A stretch of DNA of 64,000 nt from Acridotheres tristis. Its lineage: Eukaryota; Chordata; Aves; Passeriformes; Sturnidae. Below, one piece after another: positions 35,001-47,000 of this stretch. The notes beneath the pieces are model-generated. The model was not told where the DNA came from. It saw nothing but the letters and a program-made list of their open reading frames with translations, and did not search any database. Made by a program: the position numbers and the translations under genes. The stretch spans positions 69,233,785-69,297,784 of the forward strand of contig CM072885.1 in the NCBI GenBank assembly GCA_037013685.1. Reading direction: 5' to 3'. Each line of letters begins with the position of its first letter. Position 1 is the first letter of the stretch.

Positions 35001-38000
35001 TAACCTGTCTGCCACTGTCTTGGGCTCCTTTGTGAATCAGCTGGGGCATCTTAAATTTATCAGATTATGGACATTTTTTAGGCCCTGTCTAGTTTTAAGT
35101 AGTCAATCTCAGTGTGATGCCACCATGAATTTAGTACAAATCTCAATTTCAGCTTACTTTGCCTATTCATCCTCCTCCAGCTTTGCACCCTAAGGTGTGA
35201 TTTCTAGTAATAGTAATGCAGATATTTACAGAAAAGAAAACCAGGCTGATGGGGGAAGAGACTGGAAAAGGAAGGAGGCATTAAGAGTTGAGTGTGAGCA
35301 GTAGTAGAGCCTTCATCTCCCTTGTGCAGCTGGGAAACAGCATTCCAGTCTGCACAGTGAATAGATGTGCCTTGCAGTTGCCTCAGTTAAAATGCAGTAA
35401 AACAAATATTTTTCTCTTGTGTCATAATGCTTTTTTCAGATGCTAATGACTTCATTCCATACCAGTTTCCCGACCTTGGCGAGCTGCTGCACATAAACAT
35501 TGCCCAGAGGGCCACTTGCATGCTCGAGGAGAATAAATTTAGAGTTTAAAAGTTCGACTGCATGTTGCTTAGGTAAACAAAAACAAAATTTCAGAAGCGA
35601 GTTTCTAGAACCATATAATGAGAAGGAGGTGGTTTCACGGAGTCTTGCATCTTCCAGAGCAATTTAGGTTGAGGCTGAGCATTCACTTAAAAGGTTTCTG
35701 AAGAGGAAAGGGAGTAGGAAATAAGGGAGGAAGATCTCTCTCCGTTAAATTTGGCATCAGAGGGAGAGTTTGGTATGGAAAGGGCTTTGCTTGTCATTTT
35801 AAACATGTTTGTAATGTTATGCTGCTGGGTGGAGGTGTTTGTTTCTGTCCTGCCTCAAAGCCAAGTGTGAACTTCTAAAGAGACTGTCTAGTGCAGTGTT
35901 CCTATTCAAGAATGTGTATGAGTTTGCTGTTTGCATTTGGATGTACATCCCTTCAAAGCTATTTATGATGTTGCAACTTTCCAGTTCTGAGGTAGCAAGT
36001 TCTGGACCTGTTCTGTTTCTCTACCTGAACCCTGTGTTGGAAAAAAAAGTGGGGCTTAAGAAAAAACACTGCAGTGGTATTCTGTGAAATTCTCACTGTG
36101 GGTTTTTGCTCAGCAGATGAAGTGCTTCTTTTTTAGTGCATTTTATTGTGTTTGCTTTGTGTATTCTCAGAAATGAAGTGTACAGTCCCTGGTGTGTTTG
36201 GATTTGAAGATTCGAACCTTTTCTGTGGACACATGAATTCTCTTCTAGCTGCACAGTAGTATTGATAATGCTTTCTGTATTTATTCTCAACTTCTGTTTT
36301 TTGAAGGTCTTGGTTCCCCTGGTTCTGTTACAACAATTTCTGATGGAGCTGACCAGACGGGGCCAGGAGCCACTGAGTGCCCTTGTGAACTTCGGGGTGA
36401 CATATCTAGAAGATTATTCTGCAGATTTTATCATTCAACAAGGAGGATGGGTAAGAAAACCTCATTTCTAAGTGTGATCCTAGTAGGAGTGACAGCTAAG
36501 AGGGGTTGCTAGAAGTAAGCAGATGCAAGAAGGAATGACTCAGATAAAGAAATAAAAAAAAAATAAATCAGGAGTTCAGGACCAGAAAGGGATCTTGGGC
36601 AGTCATCTATTTCTCTTCTGTGCCCCAAGGCAGAACTGACTTTCAGCCATTCATTTCTGATGTTGATATTAAAGACCTGTGTGATTGGACTCCACCATTT
36701 CCCCAGGCAGTCTGTTCTGGTTCTTTGCACGTCTGGTTTGTTGGATTGCTCTTGAAATTGAAGAAGTCCTTAGGTGTCAGATAACAATTTTCATATAGTG
36801 TGTGTTAAGGTGGTAATTTATTGCAGTATGGTGAGCTTTGTGCTTCCCTGTTAATATACATGGAGCACTGCATTTGGAAGCAGACACCCATAACAAGAGG
36901 TGATATCTTTTTGGCTCTTCTTTTTAATGGTATCTTCATCCTCTGGTGACTGCTGGAAAAGGTATTTGGGTTTTTTCCTCTTCTTAAATTTCAGAGAGTT
37001 TCTTATCCGGTAAGAGAAGATAATTAGGGAGCACTTCATACAGAAATGTCAATAGGTACTAATTTATTTTTATAATAAGTGATAAGATAGCTAATGCATA
37101 TTAGAGTTTATAGCTGTATAGGAACATGCATAGAATAAGCAATCAGGATTTCTTTGTGCTGCATTTTTCCTTGTAGAAATCTTTAATTCATGGTAACCAG
37201 TGTTCCTGAGTCATGGCATGCTGAGAAAGTTTCATTTAGAAATACTTCAGAAAGGCAGCTCACAGCTGATGAGCTGGGTCTTGAAGGCAGGGCCTAAGAT
37301 TACTGGGTTTGGGAAGAATGCCAGATTTGAGTGGAATTAATCTGGGATTTGTGAAATGGCTCCAGCAAACTGATTTATTCTAAAAAGAAAACCTGTTTAG
37401 GAAAACCCAGTGATAAAAAAGTACTTGTAGAAAAAAATCCTCATTCAGAAGTTTCTTGCATTTCAAGAGTTTACCTGAGGGTTTTTTTTGAAGAATAGCT
37501 TGTTCCAGAATTTCTGCACATTTGCACCTTCTTTACTTATTCACTTCCCAGCAGTTGTGAAGAGCAGTTCTCAAGGCCTTTGGGAGGGGTTGTTTGTCTT
37601 TAATGGACAGAAGCACTCACAGTATGCAGCCAAATGACCTTAGGTCGTTTGATAAATGCACTCATATCTCAAAGTATTTTCATCGCAGGGCAGGCCCTTA
37701 CTTGCAGCTTTTAGACAGATCGATGTTAGTACTTTTTTTGCTTTTTTGCCTTGTTTTTTGACCTCCAAAAGGGCTGTGCTGTGTTCTTCAGTCCCTTTTT
37801 GAGGCACTTCATAGAGCACAGAGCTTCTGAAAACAAGCACGGCCTGCGAGGGAAGGGGATGAGCTTTGTGCTTGGGTGGCTGTGCATGGATGTACAGATC
37901 TGGGTGCTGGTGTCCTGCAGGCTCCCAGTGTGTCTGTGCTCATCCAGCCAGGCAGAAAATCAGACTGACACAGGCAGTGCAGCAAACAAGCCAGAGCTAT

Positions 38001-41000
38001 TTTTGAAACAGCACAAGAGGCGAGGAAAGAGACAAGGTGATGAAAATCCTTTCCAGATGAATTAATGTAGCTGCACTAACCTTTGTGAGTTGCTCTGGGG
38101 ATGGGCTTGGGGACCCACTGGGCCTTTGGCTTTTTGTAGAAGAAGGGGAATATATGGTTATATTGCATTTTCCCCTCCCTGTAAGGAAAAGGAATAGGTT
38201 CATTTTCACCCCGTGGATTGTTCCTGAGTTTGTTCCGAGTCTATGGGATGGCAGTGCTGGGAGCAGGGCATGGGGCCAGGATGGGAGAGGTTGTGTTCTG
38301 AGAAGGGCCAGGAAGAGCCTTGCAGGCTGGTAGCCACAGGGAAGTGTTGGAGTGTTTGCATTTTTTAAGATAAGCATCTGCCACAGGGGCTCTGTGTGCC
38401 GGATCAAGTTGTCAGGAATAATTTGCTGGAGCCATAAGGGCAGTGTGTAAACCTGGGAGTCTCCAGTGACTCATGTTGCTGTGACTGTAAGAGCTTCAAT
38501 TTTTGTGTTATTTTGGAGCTGTATGAAGTTAGGTCTTTCCTGCAGCTGCTAAGAGCTTCCTTAAAAGTGAGATGCAAGAATAGCCTGTCTGGTTTTCTGT
38601 GGACCTGGAGCAGAGGAGAGCTTCACAGGAGTCAGCCTTTCAGGGGCAGACCTGAAAAGCTCTGTGGTGTCTCTGGTGCTGTCTCATCCCTTGGCACCGT
38701 GTAATTTGGGATCTTCCTCAATTTTTTGGCTTGAAATCAACCTTTGCCAGGAGGGGAGTAGCCAGTCAAAGGTAAGGGGTCGGCTGAGCCCTTTTTGTGC
38801 TTCACTGCAGATCTGTGGAGTCAGAATTGCACAGAGCTGTGTCATCCATTTGCTGCATCATCCTGTGCAGCCACGATGTGGCTGGAAAAGCTCCCAGGGT
38901 TCTGCATGTGTGCAACACTTGAGGTTCTCTTGGGAGCTCAGGAGGCTTGTGGGTCCAGGAAAGCATCTGACTGAGGATGGTACACAGCTAACTAGAAGCA
39001 AAATTTCCAGCTCAAGGGAATAAAGGTTTACAGATGGGGTAGCTATGCAGCAGATTACAAGAAATTGGCATGGCTTGTGGGAAATGAGAAATTTGATATA
39101 CTGGAGGATGAGAAGTTGCTTTTTGATTTTTCCATGCCGGTCCCACAGAGATATGGTGTGAGGTGATGTGTTGAAACAATGAGTGTTCCCCCCGCCCATA
39201 CTCCTTTCAGGCACTAAAATTGTAATTCAGCTAACTTTTGATGGCAGCGTGGGACTGGGATGTACTGGTGGTTGGAGAGGGAATGGTTGGCACATTTGTA
39301 CGTTCCCTCTTTCACTAATTGCTCTGACAGGTTTGGCTGCAGCTCTAAACAAAATTTACTGATTGCCTGTTTAAGTTTTAGTATGACCTCTCTTTTGGAG
39401 GAAAAGGCATGCTGGGCATTCCAGGTTCTCTTAAACAGACCTGTGAGGACACACATTTCTTCCTCCTGACTAGTGGGTCTGCTGATCCTACTAAGACCTT
39501 TTCCCTTTATCATCTTGAGCCATTGCAAATCAATACCCAGCTGGATTTACAAGCAGCTTTGTTCTTTTCTTTCCCAGTAACAGCGTTAGGGGCTCAGAAA
39601 ACATGCACGCAGTGTGTACAGGCTCTCCCCACCCCTTTCCTCTTCTCTCCACCCCTTTCCTCCTCTCCCCTCCCTTCTCTCCTCCTACCTCCCCTGCCTT
39701 TTTGCTCCCTCTGACTTCTCCAGGGCTGGATGCTGCTGCATCAGAAGCAATTCTTGGTCTCCTGGAAAAGTGCACAGTAAGGCCAGTCAGTTGGTAAGGA
39801 TTTTTTTCCATCTTCCTTTCCCACCCCTTCCCAAATAATTTATTTCTTCTCAAGCTCTGCAGGTCCTGTTTTCTATGGTTAGATTTCATCTTTGTAGAAA
39901 TATCTGAGCATGTCTATTAGGAGAAAAGAGTGTAAGTTTTTTTGGAAGCTAGCTGCCTTTTTTTTCTCTCAGGTTCCCATTCCTGTTACCCCCCTCTGCT
40001 TTCCCCTTGTTTGAACCTGTTTATCAGAGTGCAGTTAATAACCTTTCTTCTCAGCACAAGCCTGGCAATTATATTTTGACCCGTGGCAGAAATATCTCTG
40101 CCTTCCCAGGGGTCTTGTCTCATTGAGTTCAGACCTGGATTTGCATTTAACTAGTTAACTGCCCATTTTGAAGGGAATAAAAGTAAATTTGCTTGAAATC
40201 TACATAGTGTTTACAGTTTCCTATCTCAGCCTTAGAGGAGCTGTTTTCTCTGTGTCTCCAGTGTTTTGTCGTGGGCTTTGCAGCTGCTTTAGTTGTTTTC
40301 TTTGCTGCTGGTGATTGAATAATACACGTATTAGAGAGTGTTAACAATCTGGAGGAGAAAGAGAGTAAAGAGGCAATTGTTATCCTAGGGAAGTGAGTTA
40401 GTCACTTTGTGCTTCCAGAGATGAAAATCTCCTCCTGCAGCAGTCCAGGTGTCTGCCCTGGGAATGACAATGCAGAAATAGAGAGACGTGCTCTGCTGGA
40501 TGGGAGACAGAAGTAAATTTAATATGATGCAAGAAAGGGCAGTCTAGTTAGAGGAGTCCTAGAAAGGAGTTTTTCTTTCAAAATAATTATGCTTTATGCT
40601 TATATCATGGAATACTGCAGCAAAGTGTCCACCTTTATTTATATGTAACTTCTTTGGTACAGTAATAGATTCTTTTCATTTTTAGGCACTGTGGGTGAAG
40701 AAGGGTATTAAATAGGGAAGGAGCAACTAGATCTCCTTTCTCTTTTCCCTTCCAACAACTTCAGATCTAAAGAAGTGGTCTAGAAATAACTGAATTTACC
40801 TCATTTTAAACCCATAAGACTGAAACCTAAAGGGTGTTGCTTTGGTGCTGACTTTCTGCAGGTTGTAGAGGTCATGTTGGAAGGCAGGGGTGGTAGAGGA
40901 TCATTTCTGCAAGCTGTTGTAGCCAAAATATTCCTTGAAGGGAATGAGAGCAGTGGCTGCAATATCAGAGTGCTTTGATGTGATTCACTCGACCTTTTTT

Positions 41001-44000
41001 TCTTTTTTTTCTTAATAAAAAGTACAGTCCTATTTGTAAGAACTTTGCTCTCTTTTTTTTGGCTCCACCTATCTTGACAGTTTCAAAGGGATGAACAGAG
41101 AGGCACAGTAAGTGCCTGGGGGCTTTTTGGGAATTCTTTATATTTTAGAATGTTTTGTTCTGGATCTAAGTGTTGTCAGTAGCTCCTTTATAATCTGTTT
41201 CTCTGAAGGATCAGCCAGGTGATGCTGTGTGGTCTGACTTCACGAGGGTCTGTAAAGGTTTGGTATAAAGGGCTGGGCACAGAGACAGGGAGCAGATGGA
41301 GCTGCAGCCTGGGCACACCCAGCTGGGAGTGAAGCCATTCCTGGGCACAGGCACCCCTGCTCCAGACACAGCTGCTCCTCTGCCACAGCTACAGGTCATG
41401 CAATGAGCACATTCCCAGCTCCAGGGAGGTTTGTTGTTGTGGGAAGTTGGCTTATTTCCCTGGGGGAGATGTCTTAGGATCCCTGGCAGTTCGTCACTCC
41501 TTGCCTCTTGTTTTTCAGACAACGGATTTTAAGCACAAATGCATTTGATGGGTTCCTGGTGCTCATTGCTGTGACACTGTTGGTGTGGGGAAGGTGGCCA
41601 TAGAAGCACAGAATATCCCAGTTGGAAGGGAGCAAGCATCCCTGGGTCCAAGCCCTGAGCCACACCATGTGCCTGAGAGCATTGTCCAAACACTTCTTGA
41701 ACTTCATTTGTCTCTGGGATAGGTTCTGTTACAACATAAGTCTCAGTGCCCTTACCTAAGAAACTTTCTTGCTGATTGAGTGTTGGAAAATTTCATTATA
41801 GCCAAGATTGCTCTCCTGGGACACTGTGTTCTTCCAGCATTTCCTCTTGAACCTCAGGATACTCTTTTTCTCACAGGGATTTTATAGGGCTCTGTTTAGT
41901 TTCATGTTGAGGAGTTGAAGCTCAGGGAACGTGGAGATTTTTTCCCCTGGTGGCACTCTCTGACCTGTACAGAATTTTTTCCTGTGTTTGACAAAATCAG
42001 GATCTGGGGTATACAGGTGGCTGTATATTTTTCAGGTGGGCTTTTTTATACCTTCCGAAATGAGTTTTGTGTGAGTTGCCTATCCACATCAGTCCTTGTT
42101 TCTACTTTAAGAACTGAACCAGAGAGACCAGTTGAGGTTTTAAGAACACTGAAAACCAAACCCTGGGAGAAGCTTCAGCAGCAGTTAGACACAGCTGATT
42201 TGCATTTTCCTGGGCTTTGGAGTTTAGAAGGCAGGACATTCAAAGTCTGCTCTAAGATGCAGCAAACTCTCTATTGGACACCTTAATGAGAATCTCTTCT
42301 GTTCTAATCTAATCTCATCTCCATTACAGATGCAATGTGTGCTACTACTCCTACTGTTTTTTGTAGAGAAAAGAGTCACTTTTATCTGAGACATTCAGAA
42401 TTTTGATTTGACTATCTCTTGGCACCAGAAGCAACTTTGCATAAATCGTGCTGAAATTACTATTTTGTTAAATAAGAATTTTTTTTTTATGTGTAGTTAA
42501 GGCTTTTATGTATAGTTTAGTTTCTTTATGTGTAGTTAAAGGTTTAGCAAATATATACCATAGGTAATTATTCTGTTTGTTTCTATACACTTAATAATAG
42601 ATATATTGGAAAACTATGAAAGATACAGAAAACATAATAGACATAATATAGACAACTTAAGAGTCAGTTTCTGTGTTTTGGGGGAGGCTTTGTTATGTTT
42701 GCTGTCTTTAAATCGTAATTGAAAGTTAGGTGTTTCTAAATAACAGTTCTGTACTATATTATTGTGGGAGCTTTCAGACTTTTTTAAAATTTTGTTGCCA
42801 TCTTGCTGTTGTCCAGTGTAGCTCACCCTGTAGCAGACTGGCTGTAGCCTCTCCCGATGCCACATTTGTTAAGGTGCTTCCTGTGACTTGCAGAAGCATC
42901 GTGGGACATTCCTGGGTCAAACCCCATAGGCTGAGGACAGCGATTGATTTCAGATTTCAGTAGCTGATCTTTTCCCCAAGACTGCCTCATGGCATGTGGC
43001 CATTCTTGCTGTGTTCTAGCCCAGCAGGGAAATGTGCAGTTCCCTGTCTCCTCATAACTTGTGCCAGCTCTTCCCTCAGGTGGCAGTGGTTGGGATCAGG
43101 AGTGGCAGGAAGCTGCAGTGAGGAAGGAACTTCTCTTAAGTATGCTGGATGAGGAAAAGCACTCCCAAGTTTGCAAGTTTCCAACGGCAAATATGAAAAA
43201 GAGCAACTCTGATGTTTCTGGTTTGAAGCAGTATACTATTTACAATAAACAAAGCAGATAAAGAAATGCTTACATGCATTCCTTACTGTTAAATCTAAAG
43301 TGTAGGGCTTATATAAGGCCTCCTCAGGTTATTAAAAATCCTTCCACATGTCCCATCCTGTCCTGAAATAATCTGCCTGCTGGAGCTTTGCTTCTGGGTC
43401 ACATCTGTAGATGAATCAAGAGAATTGTCCTAAATGTCATTTAGTTTTTATTGCATCTGCTTTAAAATGAAAAAAACCCAAAAACCACCGAAGTGCAAAC
43501 CTCAACTGAACCGGCACAAAATCCCAGCTTTATCCGCTTGACTTTATGTATTAAATCTTAATTCAGCTCAAGAAATATTAATCACGTATCCTAAATAATG
43601 CCCATTACTGTCTGGATTTTCAATTAAAGCTTCATAAGCTTTTAACGAAAAAGTGCTGGAATTACCCAGTGCCAGTGTGTCAGCTCTGCCCCACCTCCCC
43701 AGCCTGGGCAATCTGTCTCTGCAAGCCTGGGGACTTGTGTCCCTGAGAAGTGACACGGAAGGGAAATTGTCTGTGAGGACAGAAAGGAATCAGCCAGGCT
43801 GCACAAGGCTGTGATTTATGGGAGCCAGCAGCTGATAGCTCTTTTGAGGTCAGCACAGTTGGTGTGAGGAAAGGAACAATAAAACTCTTGAGCCCCTCTG
43901 GCCCTCCTCCCTCCTGCTGAGGGCAGGCTGCGTGTGCAGTGTTGGCACACGTATTAATGAGGTATTTGAAATGAGGAGGATGGCCCATGTTCCTTGTACC

Positions 44001-47000
44001 ACCAGCCCTTCATTTCCTTCCCCTCTCCAAAGCACTTTGTCCTGCCTGTTACCCTCTGGGTGTGCCCACACCTCGCCTGTATTTTGTGAGAAGCAAATCT
44101 CCAGTGAAGGTACATATTTAGAATTATCAGGATGGTTTTAATTTCAGGGCAGTCTGTGTACCCTGACTGACTACAGGTGGCTCCATCCTCCTCTCTGTGG
44201 GCTGCTGAGTCATGGCTCAAAACCCCTTGGCTTTCACCAGTGCACAGTTTGTGACTTCAGGGGAATTCAGGTCATCTCACTGTAGCCCTTGTTGGTGATT
44301 TTTTTTGCTACAATCACCAGAGCTCACAAATCCTCAGCAGCATAGTGTGTTTTTGGAATATTTTTTTAAGTGAGTCACAGCAGCATGTGTGCATTTCCAT
44401 TGGAATGTTAAGAGCACAGCTGTTATCAGTGGTGTGTGTCCCTGTCCTTTCTTCTAATGTCACGCCACAGGTCTAGTGTATTGTGATGTGGTGTGGACAG
44501 GAAATAAATTCACCCTGATCTGTGGAAGTGGAGAGCTGAACAGTACAGAGGTTTGTGAGACTGCAGGTTTTACCCCTAATTGTTTTGTTGTTTAATTGCT
44601 GTTTTTCTGAGTCTGTGTCAGCCATGGAAATAAAAAATTGACTTTGATCATAGGTGTCAGTGGCTTATATTCCAGTGGTAGTATTACTCATTTTTATTAC
44701 ATTCTGAATTAAGATGGTGTGGTGATCCTCAAATGGTTGTTGAACAGCTTAATTGCTTTTAACCGTTTCCCTGAGGAACTCTTTGCATTGTTTCACTTTA
44801 GTTCCTGAACATCTTACCGAGCTGGATGATGTTTCCCACATCTGAGCAAATTAAAGGCATTTATGAAGAGAAGTTCCTTTCTAAGTGTTCTGTAATATTC
44901 CTTTGCCCATGTCCAAATATCTTCCAAAATTTCATGGGCCGAGGGTTAAAAACATCTCTGCAAAATAAAAAGTGTGGGTTTTTTTAGCTGGGATGAGTTC
45001 CTGACACAGGGCACTGTGTGGATCCATAAGAAGTTGTGAAACAGCCAAGGAGGTATCTTGGAATGGGAAATTAGGTGGGAATTAAACCCCAAATTCACAG
45101 CTGTTGGGAAGGGTTTAAAAAAGGGACAAGTGCCCAGAGTGCTTTGGGAGAGCTATTGTGTGTGGAAGGGAGCAGGGAGAAAGAGAATGAATGGAATTTT
45201 TTGTTATGATGGACTATAGAGGAAAGTTTGGAATTTGCACAGAAGGGGCTCCCAGCACTACAGTACTTGATAGAATGTTCAAATCATTCTTGTTACAAAC
45301 AAGAAAGTTACTGAATCTTTGTTAATTATTTCACAGGCTTCTATTACATAGCATAGAAAACTTTGGAGTTCCTCTCTGTCCCCATCTCTTTGTCCTCTTT
45401 TCAGCTGGAATGGAGTTAATTTTCTTCCTAGCTGGTACAGAGCTGTGTTTTGGATTTAGAATGAGAGTGACATTGATAACACACTGATGATGTAGTTGTT
45501 GCTAAGCAGTGCTACCCCTGAATCAGGGACTTTTCAGTGTCTCATGCTCTGCCAGTGAGGAGAGGCTGGGAGGGACCATGGCCAGGGCAGCTGACCCCAG
45601 ATAGGATATTCCAGATATCCAAAGGGATATTCCAGACCATGGAACATCAAGCCCAGTCCATGAACTGGGGCTGATTGAAGGGAATCAGTATTTTACACTT
45701 GCAGTTTCTCCAGCTGAAACCCATTGTCAAATTTTTAGAAAGCCTACAGATTTTTCCTAGCTAAATAAAAGCAAGCAAACCTTCTCAACCATCTCTGGGT
45801 GTCTGTGCTTGGTTGTTTGTTTCAACTTCAGTTGTGTAGCCAAAATTATGATGGCAGTCTTCGTAAGTGAACTTATTTAAGAATAGCTAAAATTGTAGTA
45901 AAATACTAGAATTGCTGTAGATTCCAGCTTGTTGGTACAAAGTAAACATACAGGCTTCACATAGCACTGGAAATGGGATCAAGTTAATGTAAGAGGAACA
46001 GTGTTAGATGGAAATGGACAAGCCACAGAGAGCACTTGCACAGAAAGGAGTGGGGAGTGGTGTTCAGCTGGGATCGTGTACTTGTGTTTGCTTTCTTTTT
46101 CTTTGTTCCGTTGCAATTTGGTTTCAGACTTTAATATCTTGTCAGGTTAATAACGACCACATGGTCATTATTAACCTGACAAGATACTGAAGTGTTTTTT
46201 TAATAGGTTTTTTTATCACGTGTTTTGATGATATCACGGTGATAAACTAATGTCAGGGAAAGGGGGAGCTGCTAGCAAAGCTCATGTAAGGGGTTCCATT
46301 CTCTGGACATGCCAGCTGGACCAGCTGGGTTCTGTAATCTCTACTGAAATGTAGGTCAGGCAGCTACTGTTCCTGTAGAGGCCCTCTCATATTTCTTCCA
46401 GCTCACCAAGTTTCCAGTGTGCTGTTCTGCTCTGTCCCGTGCAGGGGAGGCACCGCTGAAGGCATCACTCACATGTTGTATCCTCTTTTTTGTCCGTAGG
46501 GAACAGTTTTCACTTTGGAATCCGAGGAGGAAGAGTATCCTGGGCTCATTGCAGAGGACAGCAATGACATCTACATCCTGACCAGTGACAACTCAGGGCA
46601 GGTGAGCCCCCCGGAGTCCCCCACCGTGACCACGTCGTGGCAGTCGGAGAGCCTGCCCGTGTCCCTGTCGGCGAGCCAGAGCTGGCACACGGAGAGCCTG
46701 CCGGTCTCCCTGGGACCTGAGTCCTGGCAGCAGGTGGCTATGGATCCTGAAGAAGTCAAAAGCCTGGACAGCAACGGAGGGGGTGAAGAGAGGAGTGAGA
46801 ACAACTCTTCCAACTCTGACATTGTTCACGTGGAGAAGGAAGAGATCCCAGAGGGGATTGAGGAAGCGGCGGTGCCGGCCGGCGCTGCAGAGACCACGCA
46901 GGCAGCGTTTCCAGAAACCTCTGCTTCTTTACAGGAAATAAAACCTCCTGAAATTGCTGCTGCTGAAAAAGCACATCCCTCCACACTTCTGCATACAAAA

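Larger units (their letters stand above)
36451..46499 (+). other. BCL2L13 intron 6
   Basis: The largest intron, about 10 kb. It holds two CR1-like fragments (about 36575-36775 and 41596-41780), a polypyrimidine tract with a 20-base tandem duplication (39626-39722), an ERV LTR fragment (45410-45760) and a near-perfect palindrome (46135-46186). No annotated-style exon is visible. One candidate cryptic exon at 39724 is discussed under findings. Confidence 0.7.
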
